From Zhenhengia yiwuensis (GTDB lineage Bacteria; Bacillota; Clostridia; Lachnospirales; Cellulosilyticaceae), in assembly GCF_014384995.1 (NCBI RefSeq), contig NZ_JACRSY010000003.1:1-64000 (forward strand): DNA of 64,000 bases. Direction: 5' to 3'. Made by a program: the position numbers and the translations under genes. Below, in pieces: positions 7,852 through 17,123 of this stretch (positions within the stretch are counted from its first letter, which is position 1; each line of letters begins with the position of its first letter). The notes under the pieces are model-generated. The model worked only from the letters and a program-made list of their open reading frames with translations. It was not told where the DNA came from and ran no database searches.

Positions 7852-7879
7852 AAGGACTGCTACATACAGTCCTTTTTAG
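7852..7879 (+). terminator. Terminator of the PadR operon
   Basis: AAGGACTG at 7852-7859 pairs with CAGTCCTT at 7867-7874, followed by TTT. Confidence 0.8.
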
Positions 7880-8077
7880 ATATTAAGAAATTTAAATACT
7901 GGTTTAAGATAAAATGATAAAATAGTCTTTTAGACTTTGGTGAATGAATGGAGAGGGGATTACTTTTTATGTCTGTGTAGAAAGTGAAGAAAAAGGACAA
8001 GCTATAAGGTAAGAAAATATTACCAACTCTTTATAGAAGGATGCTAAAATAAAAATAGAAAAAGAGGTGATAAGGAC

Positions 8078-8899
8078 ATGAAGAAAAAGTATTTTATTAG
8101 TACTTTATTGGTAAGTTTAAGTGCGATAGGTATTATATTTTACAATGGATTAGTAGTAAGAGAGTATCCTATACAAGTGGCAAATATGAAAAGTGGAGAG
8201 AGCGTAAAAATAGTTGTACTAACAGATTTGCATAGTTTCAAATATGGTAGACGCCAAGAGCGCCTAATTAAACAAATAAAAAAGCAGACTCCAGACCTTA
8301 TTATGTTAGTGGGAGATATTGTAGATGATTATCGTCCAGTAGAGGGAGTAAAACTTTTACTAGAGGGTTTAAAGGATACTGTGCCTATATTTTATGTAAC
8401 TGGCAATCATGAAGAGAATATCAAGAGCTTACCTAATGTTAAAGCCTTTTTAAGAAGTTATGGTGTTACTGTATTAGAGGGAGAATATGCAAAAGTTATG
8501 GTAAATGAGGTACCTATTAACATAGGGGGGTTAAGTGATACGTACAGTCGTTACCCTTTTGTAGAGCATTTTTATAAATTGGCAGAGGCTATAAAGGAAG
8601 AAAAAGGTGTGAAAATTTTACTTTCTCATAGACCAGAGTATGCGCCTCTTTATGAGAAAGGTGGCTATGATTTAGTACTGTCTGGGCATGCACATGGAGG
8701 ACAGGTCAGGATTCCTTATTTGCTTAATGGGTTGTATGCTCCGGGGCAGGGATTCTTTCCTAAATATGCGGGAGGTTACTATAAGCTGAAAGACAATACA
8801 CATTTTATAGTAAGCAGAGGGCTTGCTATTTATCCAACTTTACCACGTGTGTTCAATCCACCAGAGATTGTATCGATTACATTATCAGGAATGAAATAG
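8078..8899 (+). CDS. Membrane-anchored calcineurin-like metallophosphoesterase (YkuE-type)
   Basis: A 273-aa binuclear metal phosphoesterase with one N-terminal membrane segment (residues 5-25) and the catalytic domain probably outside. The five metal-binding blocks are visible: TDLH (about 49), GDIVDD (about 80), GNHEE (about 109), SHRPEY (about 186) and GHAHGGQ (about 203). The C-terminal segment with LYAPGQGFF and a GGYY motif is typical of YkuE/YaeI-type enzymes. Family members act on phospholipid- or envelope-linked phosphates; the substrate here is unknown. AGAGGTGA lies ahead of the ATG. The 230 bases upstream hold no gene, only a weak hairpin at about 8001-8038. Confidence 0.87.
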   Translation: MKKKYFISTLLVSLSAIGIIFYNGLVVREYPIQVANMKSGESVKIVVLTDLHSFKYGRRQERLIKQIKKQTPDLIMLVGDIVDDYRPVEGVKLLLEGLKDTVPIFYVTGNHEENIKSLPNVKAFLRSYGVTVLEGEYAKVMVNEVPINIGGLSDTYSRYPFVEHFYKLAEAIKEEKGVKILLSHRPEYAPLYEKGGYDLVLSGHAHGGQVRIPYLLNGLYAPGQGFFPKYAGGYYKLKDNTHFIVSRGLAIYPTLPRVFNPPEIVSITLSGMK

Positions 8900-9020
8900 A
8901 GTTATAAATTATACTTATAGATGGGATAATAAATAGTAATTTTACTTATACTAAAACTTATATTATGATAGAAGTAAAGTGATTGAAAATTAAACCTTGA
9001 AATCTTAGGAGGAACTTGAA

Positions 9021-10307
9021 ATGGTTAGTGCAATTGTTGGAGGCAACTGGGGAGACGAAGGAAAAGGTAAAATTACAGATTTATTAGCAGGAAATGCAGA
9101 CATTATCGTTCGTTTCCAAGGTGGTGCAAATGCTGGTCATACAATCATCAACGAGTATGGTAAATTCGCACTTCACTTATTACCATCAGGTGTATTTAGA
9201 AAAGATGTTGTAAATATTATTGGCCAAGGTGTAGCTCTTGATTTAAGCAAATTATTTGGAGAACTTGATGGACTTACAAGTCGTGGGGTGCCAATGCCAA
9301 ATATTCTTGTATCAGATCGTGCGCAAATTCTTATGCCTTACCATATATTATTTGACCAATTAGAAGAAGCAAGACTTGGAGATAAAAGCTTTGGTTCTAC
9401 AAAATCAGGTATTGCACCATTTTATTCAGATAAATACTTAAAAATTGGTGTTCAAGTTGGTGAAATGTTTGATGATGAAATTTTAATGGAAAGACTTGAA
9501 AAAGTTTGTGAAATTAAAAATCAAACTATTAAATCTCTTTACCAAGGTACTGAGCTTCTTGATCCAAAGGCAGTTTTTGATGAAGTAGTTAAATATCGTG
9601 AACGCCTTGAACCAATGGTAGCAAACATTGCTTACTACTTAAATGATGCTATTAAAGCAGGTAAACACATTTTACTTGAAGGCCAACTTGGTGCATTAAA
9701 AGATACAGACAATGGTATTTACCCATATGTAACATCTTCATCACCACTTGCAGGTTTTGCAACAGTTGGTGCAAGTATTCCACCACATGAAATCAAACAA
9801 ATTGTAACAGTTGTTAAAGCATACTCATCAGCAGTAGGTGCTGGCGCATTCGTAAGTGAAATCTTTGGGGAAGAAGCAGAAGAACTTAGAAAACGCGGCG
9901 GAGACTGTGGGGAATATGGTGCAACAACAGGTAGACCACGTCGTATGGGTTGGTTTGACGTTGTAGCAACAAAATATGGTTGTATGCTTCATGGAACAAC
10001 AGATGTAGCGTTATCACTTCTTGATGTACTTGGTTACCTTGATAAAATCCCAGTATGTATCGGATATGAAATTGATGGCGTTGTAACAGATGTATTTCCA
10101 ACGACACCACAGCTTAACAAAGCAAAGCCAGTTCTTACTTATTTAGATGGATGGAAATGTGACATCAGTGGTATTAAAAACTATGATGATCTTCCTGAGA
10201 ATGCTAAAAAATACGTAGAGTTCGTAGAAGAAAAATTAGGTTACCCTGTAACACTTGTTTCTAACGGACCAAAACGTGATGATATCATCCTAAGAAATTT
10301 CAAGTAA
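9021..10307 (+). CDS. purA: Adenylosuccinate synthetase
   Basis: This 428-aa enzyme converts IMP and aspartate to adenylosuccinate using GTP, the first committed step to AMP. The P-loop-like GDEGKGK (residues 11-17) with catalytic Asp12/13, GGANAGHT with His41, and the IMP-binding segments GSTKSG and TTGRPRR are all present, and length is standard. AGGAGGA lies 8 bases before the ATG. It stands alone, as purA usually does in clostridia. The sequence downstream of its stop has been altered by a group II intron fragment, and the first good terminator is now about 460 bases away at 10768. Confidence 0.97.
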   Translation: MVSAIVGGNWGDEGKGKITDLLAGNADIIVRFQGGANAGHTIINEYGKFALHLLPSGVFRKDVVNIIGQGVALDLSKLFGELDGLTSRGVPMPNILVSDRAQILMPYHILFDQLEEARLGDKSFGSTKSGIAPFYSDKYLKIGVQVGEMFDDEILMERLEKVCEIKNQTIKSLYQGTELLDPKAVFDEVVKYRERLEPMVANIAYYLNDAIKAGKHILLEGQLGALKDTDNGIYPYVTSSSPLAGFATVGASIPPHEIKQIVTVVKAYSSAVGAGAFVSEIFGEEAEELRKRGGDCGEYGATTGRPRRMGWFDVVATKYGCMLHGTTDVALSLLDVLGYLDKIPVCIGYEIDGVVTDVFPTTPQLNKAKPVLTYLDGWKCDISGIKNYDDLPENAKKYVEFVEEKLGYPVTLVSNGPKRDDIILRNFK

Positions 10308-10429
10308 AATAGAATTTAGATAAAATTAAAATAGAGTTTTTGAATATATACAGGCAGACGGTACTGGAGAACCTCCAACAGCCCAATCTTAAGTTGTAGC
10401 ATAGACAACCAAACATTGAAGAAACTAGG

Positions 10430-10557
10430 ATACTTATATCTCACTGAGTATTATAGACAAGTTAGTGTAAACTAAAGAACCGCTTTATATGGAACCGTAC
10501 GTACGGTGGTGTGAGAGGTCGGTAGATAAACTCATTATCTACCTCCTACTCGATTTC
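10430..10557 (+). mobile_element. Group II intron 3' end (domains V-VI), orphan fragment
   Basis: Bases 10477-10511 have the form of domain V: GAACCGC, a short stem, GGAACCGTACGTACGGTGGT. They are followed by GTGAGAGG and a domain VI-like hairpin (10521-10529 with 10535-10543) and end in CCTCCTACTCGATTT, the usual 3' end of bacterial group II introns as I know them. The 5' domains and the intron-encoded protein are missing, so it cannot splice alone. The upstream 10308-10430 may hold more degraded intron. The stretch 10558-10767 shows nothing I can name. Confidence 0.7.
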
Positions 10558-10767
10558 ATATTTGCTAATGTATGATCTAGGTTCTTAATTACGTTTTCAG
10601 TCTATTGACTTTATATCTCAAATATTTTATAATAATCAACATAATAATCAACAACAGAAAATCAATATTATGGTTCATAATAATGGTGCCCGCAAGAGAC
10701 TCATTAGGTAGATGGAATATGCTACTCATCTTGCATAGGGCTTATTATATAAAAACCAAGGATTGAT

Positions 10768-10800
10768 AAAGGTAGCCCGATGGTAGGGCTACCTTTTTTT
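10768..10800 (+). terminator. Terminator, probably the original one of purA
   Basis: GGTAGCCC (10771-10778) pairs with GGGCTACC (10786-10793), followed by seven T. It lies 36 bases before the next gene, and nothing else upstream needs it except purA. Confidence 0.75.
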
Positions 10801-10835
10801 GTTGAATTTAGTAACTTGTATTAGGAGGAAATATT

Positions 10836-11330
10836 GTGAAAGATTTAGAACATGCTAAGTACATAAAAAGATGTATAGAAATTTCTATTGAATCCCTAAA
10901 AAACGGGAATCATCCATTTGGTGCATTGATTGTAGATAACGAAGGTAGGATAATTATTGAATCTGGAAACATCGAGGTTACTGATAAAGAATGTACAGGA
11001 CACGCAGAAACAACAGCTATGAGAAAAGCCGTTAAACACTATTCAAAAGACTTTCTATGGAACTGTACGTTATACTCTACAGCAGAACCTTGCTGTATGT
11101 GTACTGGTGCAATCTACTGGGGCAATGTTGGGAGAATTGTTTATGGTATCAGTGAGAAAAAACTATTGGAGTTAACTGGAAGTGATGCGGAAAATCCAAC
11201 TTTTGATATGCCATGTAGAGAGATTATCGCAAGAGGACAAAAACCCATTGAAGTTATCGGTCCTATCGCAGATGATGAATTAGCGAAAGAAATTGTCGAG
11301 CCACATATAGGATATTGGAATAATAAATAA
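10836..11330 (+). CDS. Nucleoside / guanine deaminase family protein
   Basis: A 164-aa zinc-dependent deaminase of the CMP/dCMP deaminase superfamily. The active site is H56-A-E58 with C86 and C89 in PCCMC. The preceding HPFGALIVD and the following GAIYWG fit the guanine-deaminase/TadA-like branch that acts on free bases or nucleosides. The start is GTG at 10836, 6 bases after AGGAGGA. The gene sits between two group II intron remnants in a region rich in debris, so it may have been acquired with them, although its own sequence looks intact. The exact substrate (guanine, cytosine or another base) is not determined. Confidence 0.85.
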   Translation: MKDLEHAKYIKRCIEISIESLKNGNHPFGALIVDNEGRIIIESGNIEVTDKECTGHAETTAMRKAVKHYSKDFLWNCTLYSTAEPCCMCTGAIYWGNVGRIVYGISEKKLLELTGSDAENPTFDMPCREIIARGQKPIEVIGPIADDELAKEIVEPHIGYWNNK

Positions 11331-11692
11331 GAAAACCTTAAATATCTTGTTTATTGTGTTGTGGAGTTATAAGTATAGACAAAACACCATTATTTCAAGC
11401 TATAATACATAGAGTTAATCATGGTATAAAGTCATTTACACTTTGAATTTGTACTGTGCATCATTATAACTCACAGGCAATCATTACACAGCATTGTGTA
11501 GTTCGGAATTGCACTCATAACCTTACCCGTTTTTCGAGAAGTCAGCTCATTACTTGCCAGATAGCCGCCTTAAAATCCCCTTGTACGAGCTATCACACAG
11601 TAGTATCAGTGGGATATGAAACACTGAAAAAGCCCTGAAATAACAGGATTTTTTAATACCAGACATCACTTGCTGATGCCTGATCGGGGTTA
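11331..11692 (+). other. Gene-free debris region
   Basis: No coding sequence is supported here. There is a weak hairpin with a T run at about 11622-11657 (CCTG / CAGG) that could stop transcription from the deaminase gene, and a small hairpin TACACA / TGTGTA at about 11484-11500. The stretch may be leftover from an excised element next to the broken tRNA gene. Confidence 0.4.
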
Positions 11693-11734
11693 CTCCTAAA
11701 CGGTAGGACGCTGGTTCGATTCCAGTCGGGAACG
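11693..11734 (+). pseudogene. tRNA-Arg (CCT) 3' half, 5' half missing
   Basis: The sequence runs from an anticodon loop CTCCTAA (anticodon CCT) through a variable region, a complete T arm (GCTGG-TTCGATT-CCAGT) and an acceptor 3' strand CGGGAAC. No matching D arm, 5' anticodon strand or 5' acceptor strand (GTTCCCG expected) lies upstream. A proper terminator follows, as after a real tRNA gene. This is the pattern left when an integrative element or deletion replaces the 5' part of a tRNA gene. Confidence 0.65.
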
Positions 11735-11744
11735 TATATTTTAT

Positions 11745-11774
11745 AAGGACTGCCTAAAGGGCAGTCCTGTTTTT
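11745..11774 (+). terminator. Terminator behind the tRNA-Arg fragment
   Basis: AGGACTGCC (11746-11754) pairs with GGCAGTCCT (11760-11768), then GTTTTT. The group II intron begins 6 bases beyond it. Confidence 0.8.
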
Positions 11775-11779
11775 ATGTG

Positions 11780-12670
11780 GTGCGTCCAGAAAAGCTGGAC
11801 TATGCTTGCAGGTGAAAGTCCTGCCTAGGTAATCGCCAAGGAGCCTAGTAACTAATCACCAGGCGTAGCAGAAATGTTGGGTCTGAAGCGTGAGGGTAAT
11901 GTGTTCATCAGAATGCTAGTGAAAATGCAGGTTGTAACATTAAGTGAATTCTGCCGTATCGTTAAAAAGGACTCTTGTTAAAGAGATAAAGAGGAAGTGG
12001 AGCCTTGCGTATAAGGGCGAGGGCCATGGAGGAGGTAAGAGTGAGTGAATGCGATAGTGAATAGACGTCTAGTAGGATTTAGGAACTATTATGGTTTAAA
12101 ACATGCAGGTAAACAACTGAACAAGATAGACTGGTATGTACTAGAAAAGTTCACAGTATGGAATTCTGAGGGCTGGAATGGTAGAGAAACATATATTTAA
12201 AGAAATAGGAGTAGGTGTACCACAAGGTGGTCCCCCTAAGTCCTATACTGAGTAACATCATGCTTAATGAACTAGACCAAGAATGAGAACGTCGAGGACA
12301 TAAATTTGTAAGATACGCAGGCGACATGATGATTCTGTGTAAAAGTAGAAGAAGTGCGGAACGTACTTTAAGAAATATCATACCATTTATAGAGAGAAAA
12401 CTGAGGTTGCCTACATAGGAAAGGTAAAATTCCTAGGATTTTCATTCTATAAACATAAGATGGGTATGAGATTACAGGTACATCCAAAGGCAATTAGCAG
12501 ATATGAAACAATTGCTAGTTAGAACAGACGAATGGATGAGGCGACGAATAAGAATGGTCTATTGGAAACAATGGAAGAAAGTTAAAACTACATAGAGGAT
12601 GCTCACGCACTATGGAATCAATAAATGGAAGGCATGGGAATATGCAAATACAAGAAAGGGCTACAATAAA
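11780..12670 (+). mobile_element. Decayed group II intron, class C-like
   Basis: The 5' end GTGCG at 11780 is the group II consensus, and the following 200 bases are highly structured GC-richer RNA-like sequence (domain I-like). A broken reverse transcriptase follows at 12061-12668. No domain V or VI is found after it. Insertion just behind a terminator hairpin and the WKQWKK-type maturase end point to bacterial class C introns, which are known to target terminators. Confidence 0.7.
12061..12668 (+). pseudogene. Group II intron reverse transcriptase/maturase, broken
   Basis: Conceptual translation in shifting frames gives, in order, GFRNYYG-like thumb sequence (about 12064-12170), GVPQGGP followed after a one-base shift by LSPILSNIMLNELDQE (12218-12285), a stop, then FVRYAGDMMILC (12305-12340), FIERKL, a stop, FLGFSFYKHKMGMRL, and finally a maturase end RRRIRMVYWKQWKK with KAWEYANTRKGY. 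At least one frameshift and two in-frame stops are present, and the catalytic YADD box has become YAGD. The thumb-like piece lies before the polymerase core, which suggests an internal rearrangement or a second intron. It is certainly not functional. Confidence 0.8.
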
Positions 12671-12764
12671 ACTGTCTTACTTTTTGTTTACTTTGATGAT
12701 TCTTAAGAAAATATGGATTATGATATAATATTATAAAAATAGAGTTATATTTGGGGGTGGCACC

Positions 12765-13709
12765 GTGAGAAGTGTACAAAAGATAGTAGAGAATATTGAG
12801 AGAGTTATAGTGGGAAAGACAGAGGTTATTGAGTTATTAAGTATAGCGCTTATATGTAGGGGGCATGTGCTTATTGAAGATGTGCCGGGAGTAGGTAAAA
12901 CAACTTTAGCAGGAGCTTTAGCAAAATCTGTATCGGGAAGACTTAAACGTATTCAGTTTACACCAGATGTATTGCCATCAGATTTAACAGGCTTTTCTAT
13001 GTATAATCAAAAGACGGGAGAGTTTGAATATAAAGCAGGTACCTTATCTGGAGAATTTATTTTAGCAGATGAAATTAATAGAACATCGCCTAAAACGCAG
13101 GCAAGTCTATTAGAAGCGATGGAGGAAAGACAAGTTACTGTAGATGGTGTAACTTATAAAATGCCTAAAACCTTTATGGTGTTAGCAACACAAAATCCGG
13201 TAGATTACTTAGGGACTTTCCCCTTGCCAGAAGCGCAGATGGACCGATTTTTAATGAAGGTAAGTATTGGTTATCCAAGTGTGAGAGATGAGGAGAGAAT
13301 GCTAGCTAAGTATAAGGCAGATAATCCTTTGCATACTTTACAGCCTGTTATAAGTAGTGAAGAGCTTTTACAAATTCAGGAGCAGGTATCAAAAATATAT
13401 GTAGAAGAAAGTCTTTATAGTTTAATTGTTGAGATTGTAAGACAGACTAGGGTGCACAAAGATGTCCTACTAGGGGTAAGTCCAAGAGGAGCTCTAAGTT
13501 TATTGCATGCGGCTCAGGGACTTGCCTTTTTTAATGGAAGAGATTATATACTTCCAGATGATATTATAAAAATGGCACCATACGTATTGTCTCATCGTAT
13601 TCAGCTTAAGCATGAAGCAAAGCTGAGAAACAAGGCTAATGAGGATATTATTCATTATATTTTAGAGGAAATTAGACTACCGAAGGTAAAAGCCTATGCT
13701 GAAAAATAG
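12765..13709 (+). CDS. MoxR family AAA+ ATPase
   Basis: A 314-aa AAA+ ATPase of the MoxR/RavA group, chaperone-like ATPases that are thought to activate partner proteins. Walker A GVGKTT lies near residue 44, DVLPSDLTG and the Walker B ADEINR near 105, and sensor ATQNP near 145. A GTG at 12765 after GGGGGTGG is the start; a -10 box TATAAT lies at 12724-12729. It overlaps the DUF58 gene by 14 bases, forming the classic MoxR-DUF58-transglutaminase operon. The group II intron debris ends about 95 bases upstream, so the promoter region may be partly new. Confidence 0.92.
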   Translation: MRSVQKIVENIERVIVGKTEVIELLSIALICRGHVLIEDVPGVGKTTLAGALAKSVSGRLKRIQFTPDVLPSDLTGFSMYNQKTGEFEYKAGTLSGEFILADEINRTSPKTQASLLEAMEERQVTVDGVTYKMPKTFMVLATQNPVDYLGTFPLPEAQMDRFLMKVSIGYPSVRDEERMLAKYKADNPLHTLQPVISSEELLQIQEQVSKIYVEESLYSLIVEIVRQTRVHKDVLLGVSPRGALSLLHAAQGLAFFNGRDYILPDDIIKMAPYVLSHRIQLKHEAKLRNKANEDIIHYILEEIRLPKVKAYAEK

Positions 13710-14889
13710 AATTTGCTATGGGATTGTTTTCATAATAGGTATGATTTTATGCTATGTTTATCAGAGTCCGGCTATATCCTTGTTTGGTTACACATTGATT
13801 TTCTTACCTATTGCTTCACTTCTTTATATGTTATGGGTATATGCTACGCTTACCTATACACAGGAGGTGGATAAGAAATTTATTACAAAAGGAGAATCGA
13901 TTAGGTTTTTATTCAGTATTCATAATGAGAGTAGATGGGTCTATCCAGATATAGAAGTAATTTTTTATGGAGTAGATAGTATTCTGAATCAGTATTTTGA
14001 AAGTAAGTGTATGAGTATAGGTGGAAGAGAGAAGAAAACTTATGATTACCAGGTGCAATGTAAATATAGGGGCTATTATGAGATAGGCATTAGACAGATT
14101 TATGTTAAAGATTTTCTAGGACTTTTTAGAATTTCTTGTAAGGTGATGAATCCTAAGTTTGTAACAGTTTATCCCCGTATTATTCCACTTCGTTACTTTC
14201 CTCTTTTAGATCAAGATGGGCAAAATTTAGATATAGAAAGAGAGACATCTATAGGAGGGGGAGGTCTATTTTCCAGTATTCGTCCCTATGTTTATGGCGA
14301 TAGCATGAAACAGGTTCATTGGAAGATGACTGCAAAAAAGCAGGAGCTGATGATGAAGGAAAGGCAAAGTGTATCTGTTTCTCATACTTATCTGTTTCTT
14401 GATTTGACTAAACATCCTTATGATATAGAAAGGAATACTGTTATTGAGGACAAACTTATTGAGTGTATGGTAGCAGTGAGCTATTATTGCCTTAGAAACA
14501 GTATGCCTATACAGTTTATCTATCATACAAAAAAGCTTATGACATATAGTGCTAGGGAAGAAAATGCCTTCCATATGCTTTATAAGGAACTTTCCGAGCT
14601 TAAGTTTGATTCAGAGATAGCTCTTGAGGAGGTTATTGCCCTTAGTCTTAGTCAGAGGGCGATAAGAAGTAATCAGGTGCTTATAACAGCTAAAGTCACT
14701 TATGGGCTTTATCAGCAAGTAGAGGCCTTAGTAAGAGAAGGGTGCCATGTCATTGTGGTATATGTAAGTCCTTATGAAGATAAACTAGAGGAAGATGAGG
14801 TGTGTCAGAGTGTATTAAAGGCTTTATATAAGCTTTCTGTAGTCTGCATCTATATGGGTTTTGAAGATGAACCGGAGAAAGTGTTATAA
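13696..14889 (+). CDS. DUF58 domain protein
   Basis: A 397-aa protein with two N-terminal membrane segments (residues 5-20 and 23-45), a beta-rich region and the DUF58 core. The hallmark stretch SIRPYVYGDSMKQVHWK at about 195-211 is present. The remainder is a von Willebrand A-like fold. DUF58 proteins are regular partners of MoxR ATPases and of transmembrane transglutaminases; the molecular task is not established, though a role in envelope protein maturation is often proposed. It overlaps moxR by 14 bases and precedes the transglutaminase gene by 14 bases. Confidence 0.88.
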   Translation: MLKNRICYGIVFIIGMILCYVYQSPAISLFGYTLIFLPIASLLYMLWVYATLTYTQEVDKKFITKGESIRFLFSIHNESRWVYPDIEVIFYGVDSILNQYFESKCMSIGGREKKTYDYQVQCKYRGYYEIGIRQIYVKDFLGLFRISCKVMNPKFVTVYPRIIPLRYFPLLDQDGQNLDIERETSIGGGGLFSSIRPYVYGDSMKQVHWKMTAKKQELMMKERQSVSVSHTYLFLDLTKHPYDIERNTVIEDKLIECMVAVSYYCLRNSMPIQFIYHTKKLMTYSAREENAFHMLYKELSELKFDSEIALEEVIALSLSQRAIRSNQVLITAKVTYGLYQQVEALVREGCHVIVVYVSPYEDKLEEDEVCQSVLKALYKLSVVCIYMGFEDEPEKVL

Positions 14890-14903
14890 GGTAGGGGGGA
14901 ACT

Positions 14904-17042
14904 ATGAGACAAAAAATAATGAAGTATAGTTTATTAGTATGCCTTATGTTAGGCATGAGCTTTAGCTTAGTTTATAACCTCCTTTATGCTATTAGGCCTG
15001 ATCAAAAGCCTGGCTTTATTTTCATAACAATAGCAGGCTGTATGTTGATAGCTATAGCTTTTGGAACTAGTATAAAGACTTTTGTAATAAGTTTGTTGGT
15101 GTTTGTTATAGGGGGAGTAGTATTAGGTTTTTATTTATATAGTGAAGGCCTTTTGGTTACAGTATATTGGCGTATTGTGTTTTTTATAAGGAGAAATCAG
15201 ATGCTTTTAGGTATGAGCCTTTTAGTAACTTGGTTAGTATACTTTTTTACAATCAAAAAAATTAAATGGTTCATACCGGTTGGAGTAGGAAGTATATTTT
15301 GTGGTCTTTATATTATACAAAAGTTTCCAATGCCTACTTTGGGGATAGAAAGTTTTATTTTCATGAGTTTGTGTTATTACTTTTATCATTACTATGAAAA
15401 GATGCACTCGAAGGCTAAGAGTTACGCAAAAAGCATTGGAATATTTATGAGTATAGTACTGGGGTTAACCTATATTAGTGCATATATAGTGCCTATTAAG
15501 TTTACTTTTTTACATAATCTATTTGATAAAGAAGCTCATGAAAGTAGAACGTACAGATACAGCGAATATTATCCTTATACAGGAAGATTAGGTGGAGATC
15601 TAACGTTAGATGATAAGGAGATTCTAAATGTAGTAGCACCAAGTCAGACTTATTTAAGAGGCGGGACAAAGGCTGTTTATACAGGTCATGGATGGACTAA
15701 TTATGAAGAAGAAGCTAATCGGTTTTTCATAGGTTCACATGCGCTTAAAGATACCCAGGAAGCGCTTTTAGGAAGTAAGCTTCTATCACAGGAGCCTTTT
15801 GAGAAACTTTTTGAAGGTAGTGCCTATAGGATTACTTATAAAGATATAAGAACAAGGTCTTTGTTTGTTCCGCCTAAAATGAATAATTTAGCAGTATCGC
15901 GTAATGGCTACAGTGTTTACTGTGAAAACGAAGATACACTTTTTCTAGATTATCCTTATGGCAGAGGCTTTATTTATGTAGTACAAAGTTATATACCGAG
16001 ATACAAAAGTCCATATTTTGAGGAAGCTATGAAAAAAAGTCAGCCAGGCCTTTATAAAGAAGCAAAGATAATGGGAAAAGACCCTTTTGCAGGAGAATTG
16101 GATGTTTTTATAGAGCGAGCAGATTTTATAAGAGAGCGCTATACGCAGCTTCCTAAAAGTGTAACGGATAGGGTGAGGGAGCTGGCTGAAATGATTACTA
16201 AGGATTATCAAACGCCTTATGAAAAGGTACGTGCTATTGAAGCTTACCTAGCAGGAAACTATACATATACTTTAACGCCAGGGGAAACAAGTAGGACACA
16301 GGACTTTGTAGACCAATTTTTATTCGAAATAAAAGAAGGATATTGCACATATTTTGCAACAGCTATGGCTGTATTAACGCGATGTATAGGTATACCAAGC
16401 CGATATGTAGAAGGTTACGTTATACCAGAAGAGTCGAGTGGCGGAGAAAATAATTATACTGTCACAAGCAGAGAAGCACACGCCTGGGTAGAAGTCTATT
16501 TTGAAGGTATGGGATGGGCTATGTTTGAGCCTACTGCTAGCTATCAAAGTGATTTAAGAGGTTATATGAATTCACAGCAAGATACATATTATGTGCAGCC
16601 TCTGATAGAGGAAAGGACTAGAGTTGATAGGATAGATCCGATACCAAGACAAAATATTCAGTTAGATTATAGAATTTATGTTACTGGCATAGGAGGTATT
16701 ATAGGTATTTTAATCCTATTGAGAGTAGGTATTTATATACATAAATATAGGCGTATGAAAAAAATGTCCCCCAATGGAGCTATATGTTATTTCTATCACC
16801 TAAGCTTAAAAGAACTTTACCGTAAAGGGTATGCTATAGAGCCAGGAGAAACAGAAATAATGTATGCTAGTCGTATGGATGAACTTTTTGAGATAGAGTT
16901 CCTTACTATGATGATGTGTACAGAAATTTATTTGAAGGCACAGTATAGCCCGGTAGAACTCTCTATAGAAGAAGTAAAAATGATGAGACAATTTTATAAA
17001 CAGTGCAGAAAAAAATTAAAGTTTAGAGAAAAACAAGATTAG
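14904..17042 (+). CDS. Transmembrane transglutaminase-like protein (TgpA-type)
   Basis: A 712-aa membrane protein with about five to six N-terminal membrane helices (residues 5-200), an extracellular transglutaminase-like domain, and a last membrane helix at about 595-615 followed by a cytoplasmic tail. The papain-type triad is visible: Cys about 481 in EGYCTYF, His about 525 in AHAWVEV, and an acidic residue in MFEPTAS near 542 (Glu where many homologues have Asp). GGGGGG precedes the ATG. It closes the MoxR-DUF58 operon. The activity could be protein cross-linking or proteolysis; this cannot be told from sequence. Confidence 0.88.
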   Translation: MRQKIMKYSLLVCLMLGMSFSLVYNLLYAIRPDQKPGFIFITIAGCMLIAIAFGTSIKTFVISLLVFVIGGVVLGFYLYSEGLLVTVYWRIVFFIRRNQMLLGMSLLVTWLVYFFTIKKIKWFIPVGVGSIFCGLYIIQKFPMPTLGIESFIFMSLCYYFYHYYEKMHSKAKSYAKSIGIFMSIVLGLTYISAYIVPIKFTFLHNLFDKEAHESRTYRYSEYYPYTGRLGGDLTLDDKEILNVVAPSQTYLRGGTKAVYTGHGWTNYEEEANRFFIGSHALKDTQEALLGSKLLSQEPFEKLFEGSAYRITYKDIRTRSLFVPPKMNNLAVSRNGYSVYCENEDTLFLDYPYGRGFIYVVQSYIPRYKSPYFEEAMKKSQPGLYKEAKIMGKDPFAGELDVFIERADFIRERYTQLPKSVTDRVRELAEMITKDYQTPYEKVRAIEAYLAGNYTYTLTPGETSRTQDFVDQFLFEIKEGYCTYFATAMAVLTRCIGIPSRYVEGYVIPEESSGGENNYTVTSREAHAWVEVYFEGMGWAMFEPTASYQSDLRGYMNSQQDTYYVQPLIEERTRVDRIDPIPRQNIQLDYRIYVTGIGGIIGILILLRVGIYIHKYRRMKKMSPNGAICYFYHLSLKELYRKGYAIEPGETEIMYASRMDELFEIEFLTMMMCTEIYLKAQYSPVELSIEEVKMMRQFYKQCRKKLKFREKQD

Positions 17043-17123
17043 AGTAGACTTTAATAGTAAAATATTGGTATAATATGACGGTAAATAATTTACAAATCTT
17101 ATTAAAACAAGAGATGGATTATA

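Noticed and set aside
11456..11638. A 60-codon open frame in the debris region
   Set aside because: No ribosome site, unusual composition, no similarity to any family I know; it crosses small hairpins beside the broken tRNA gene.
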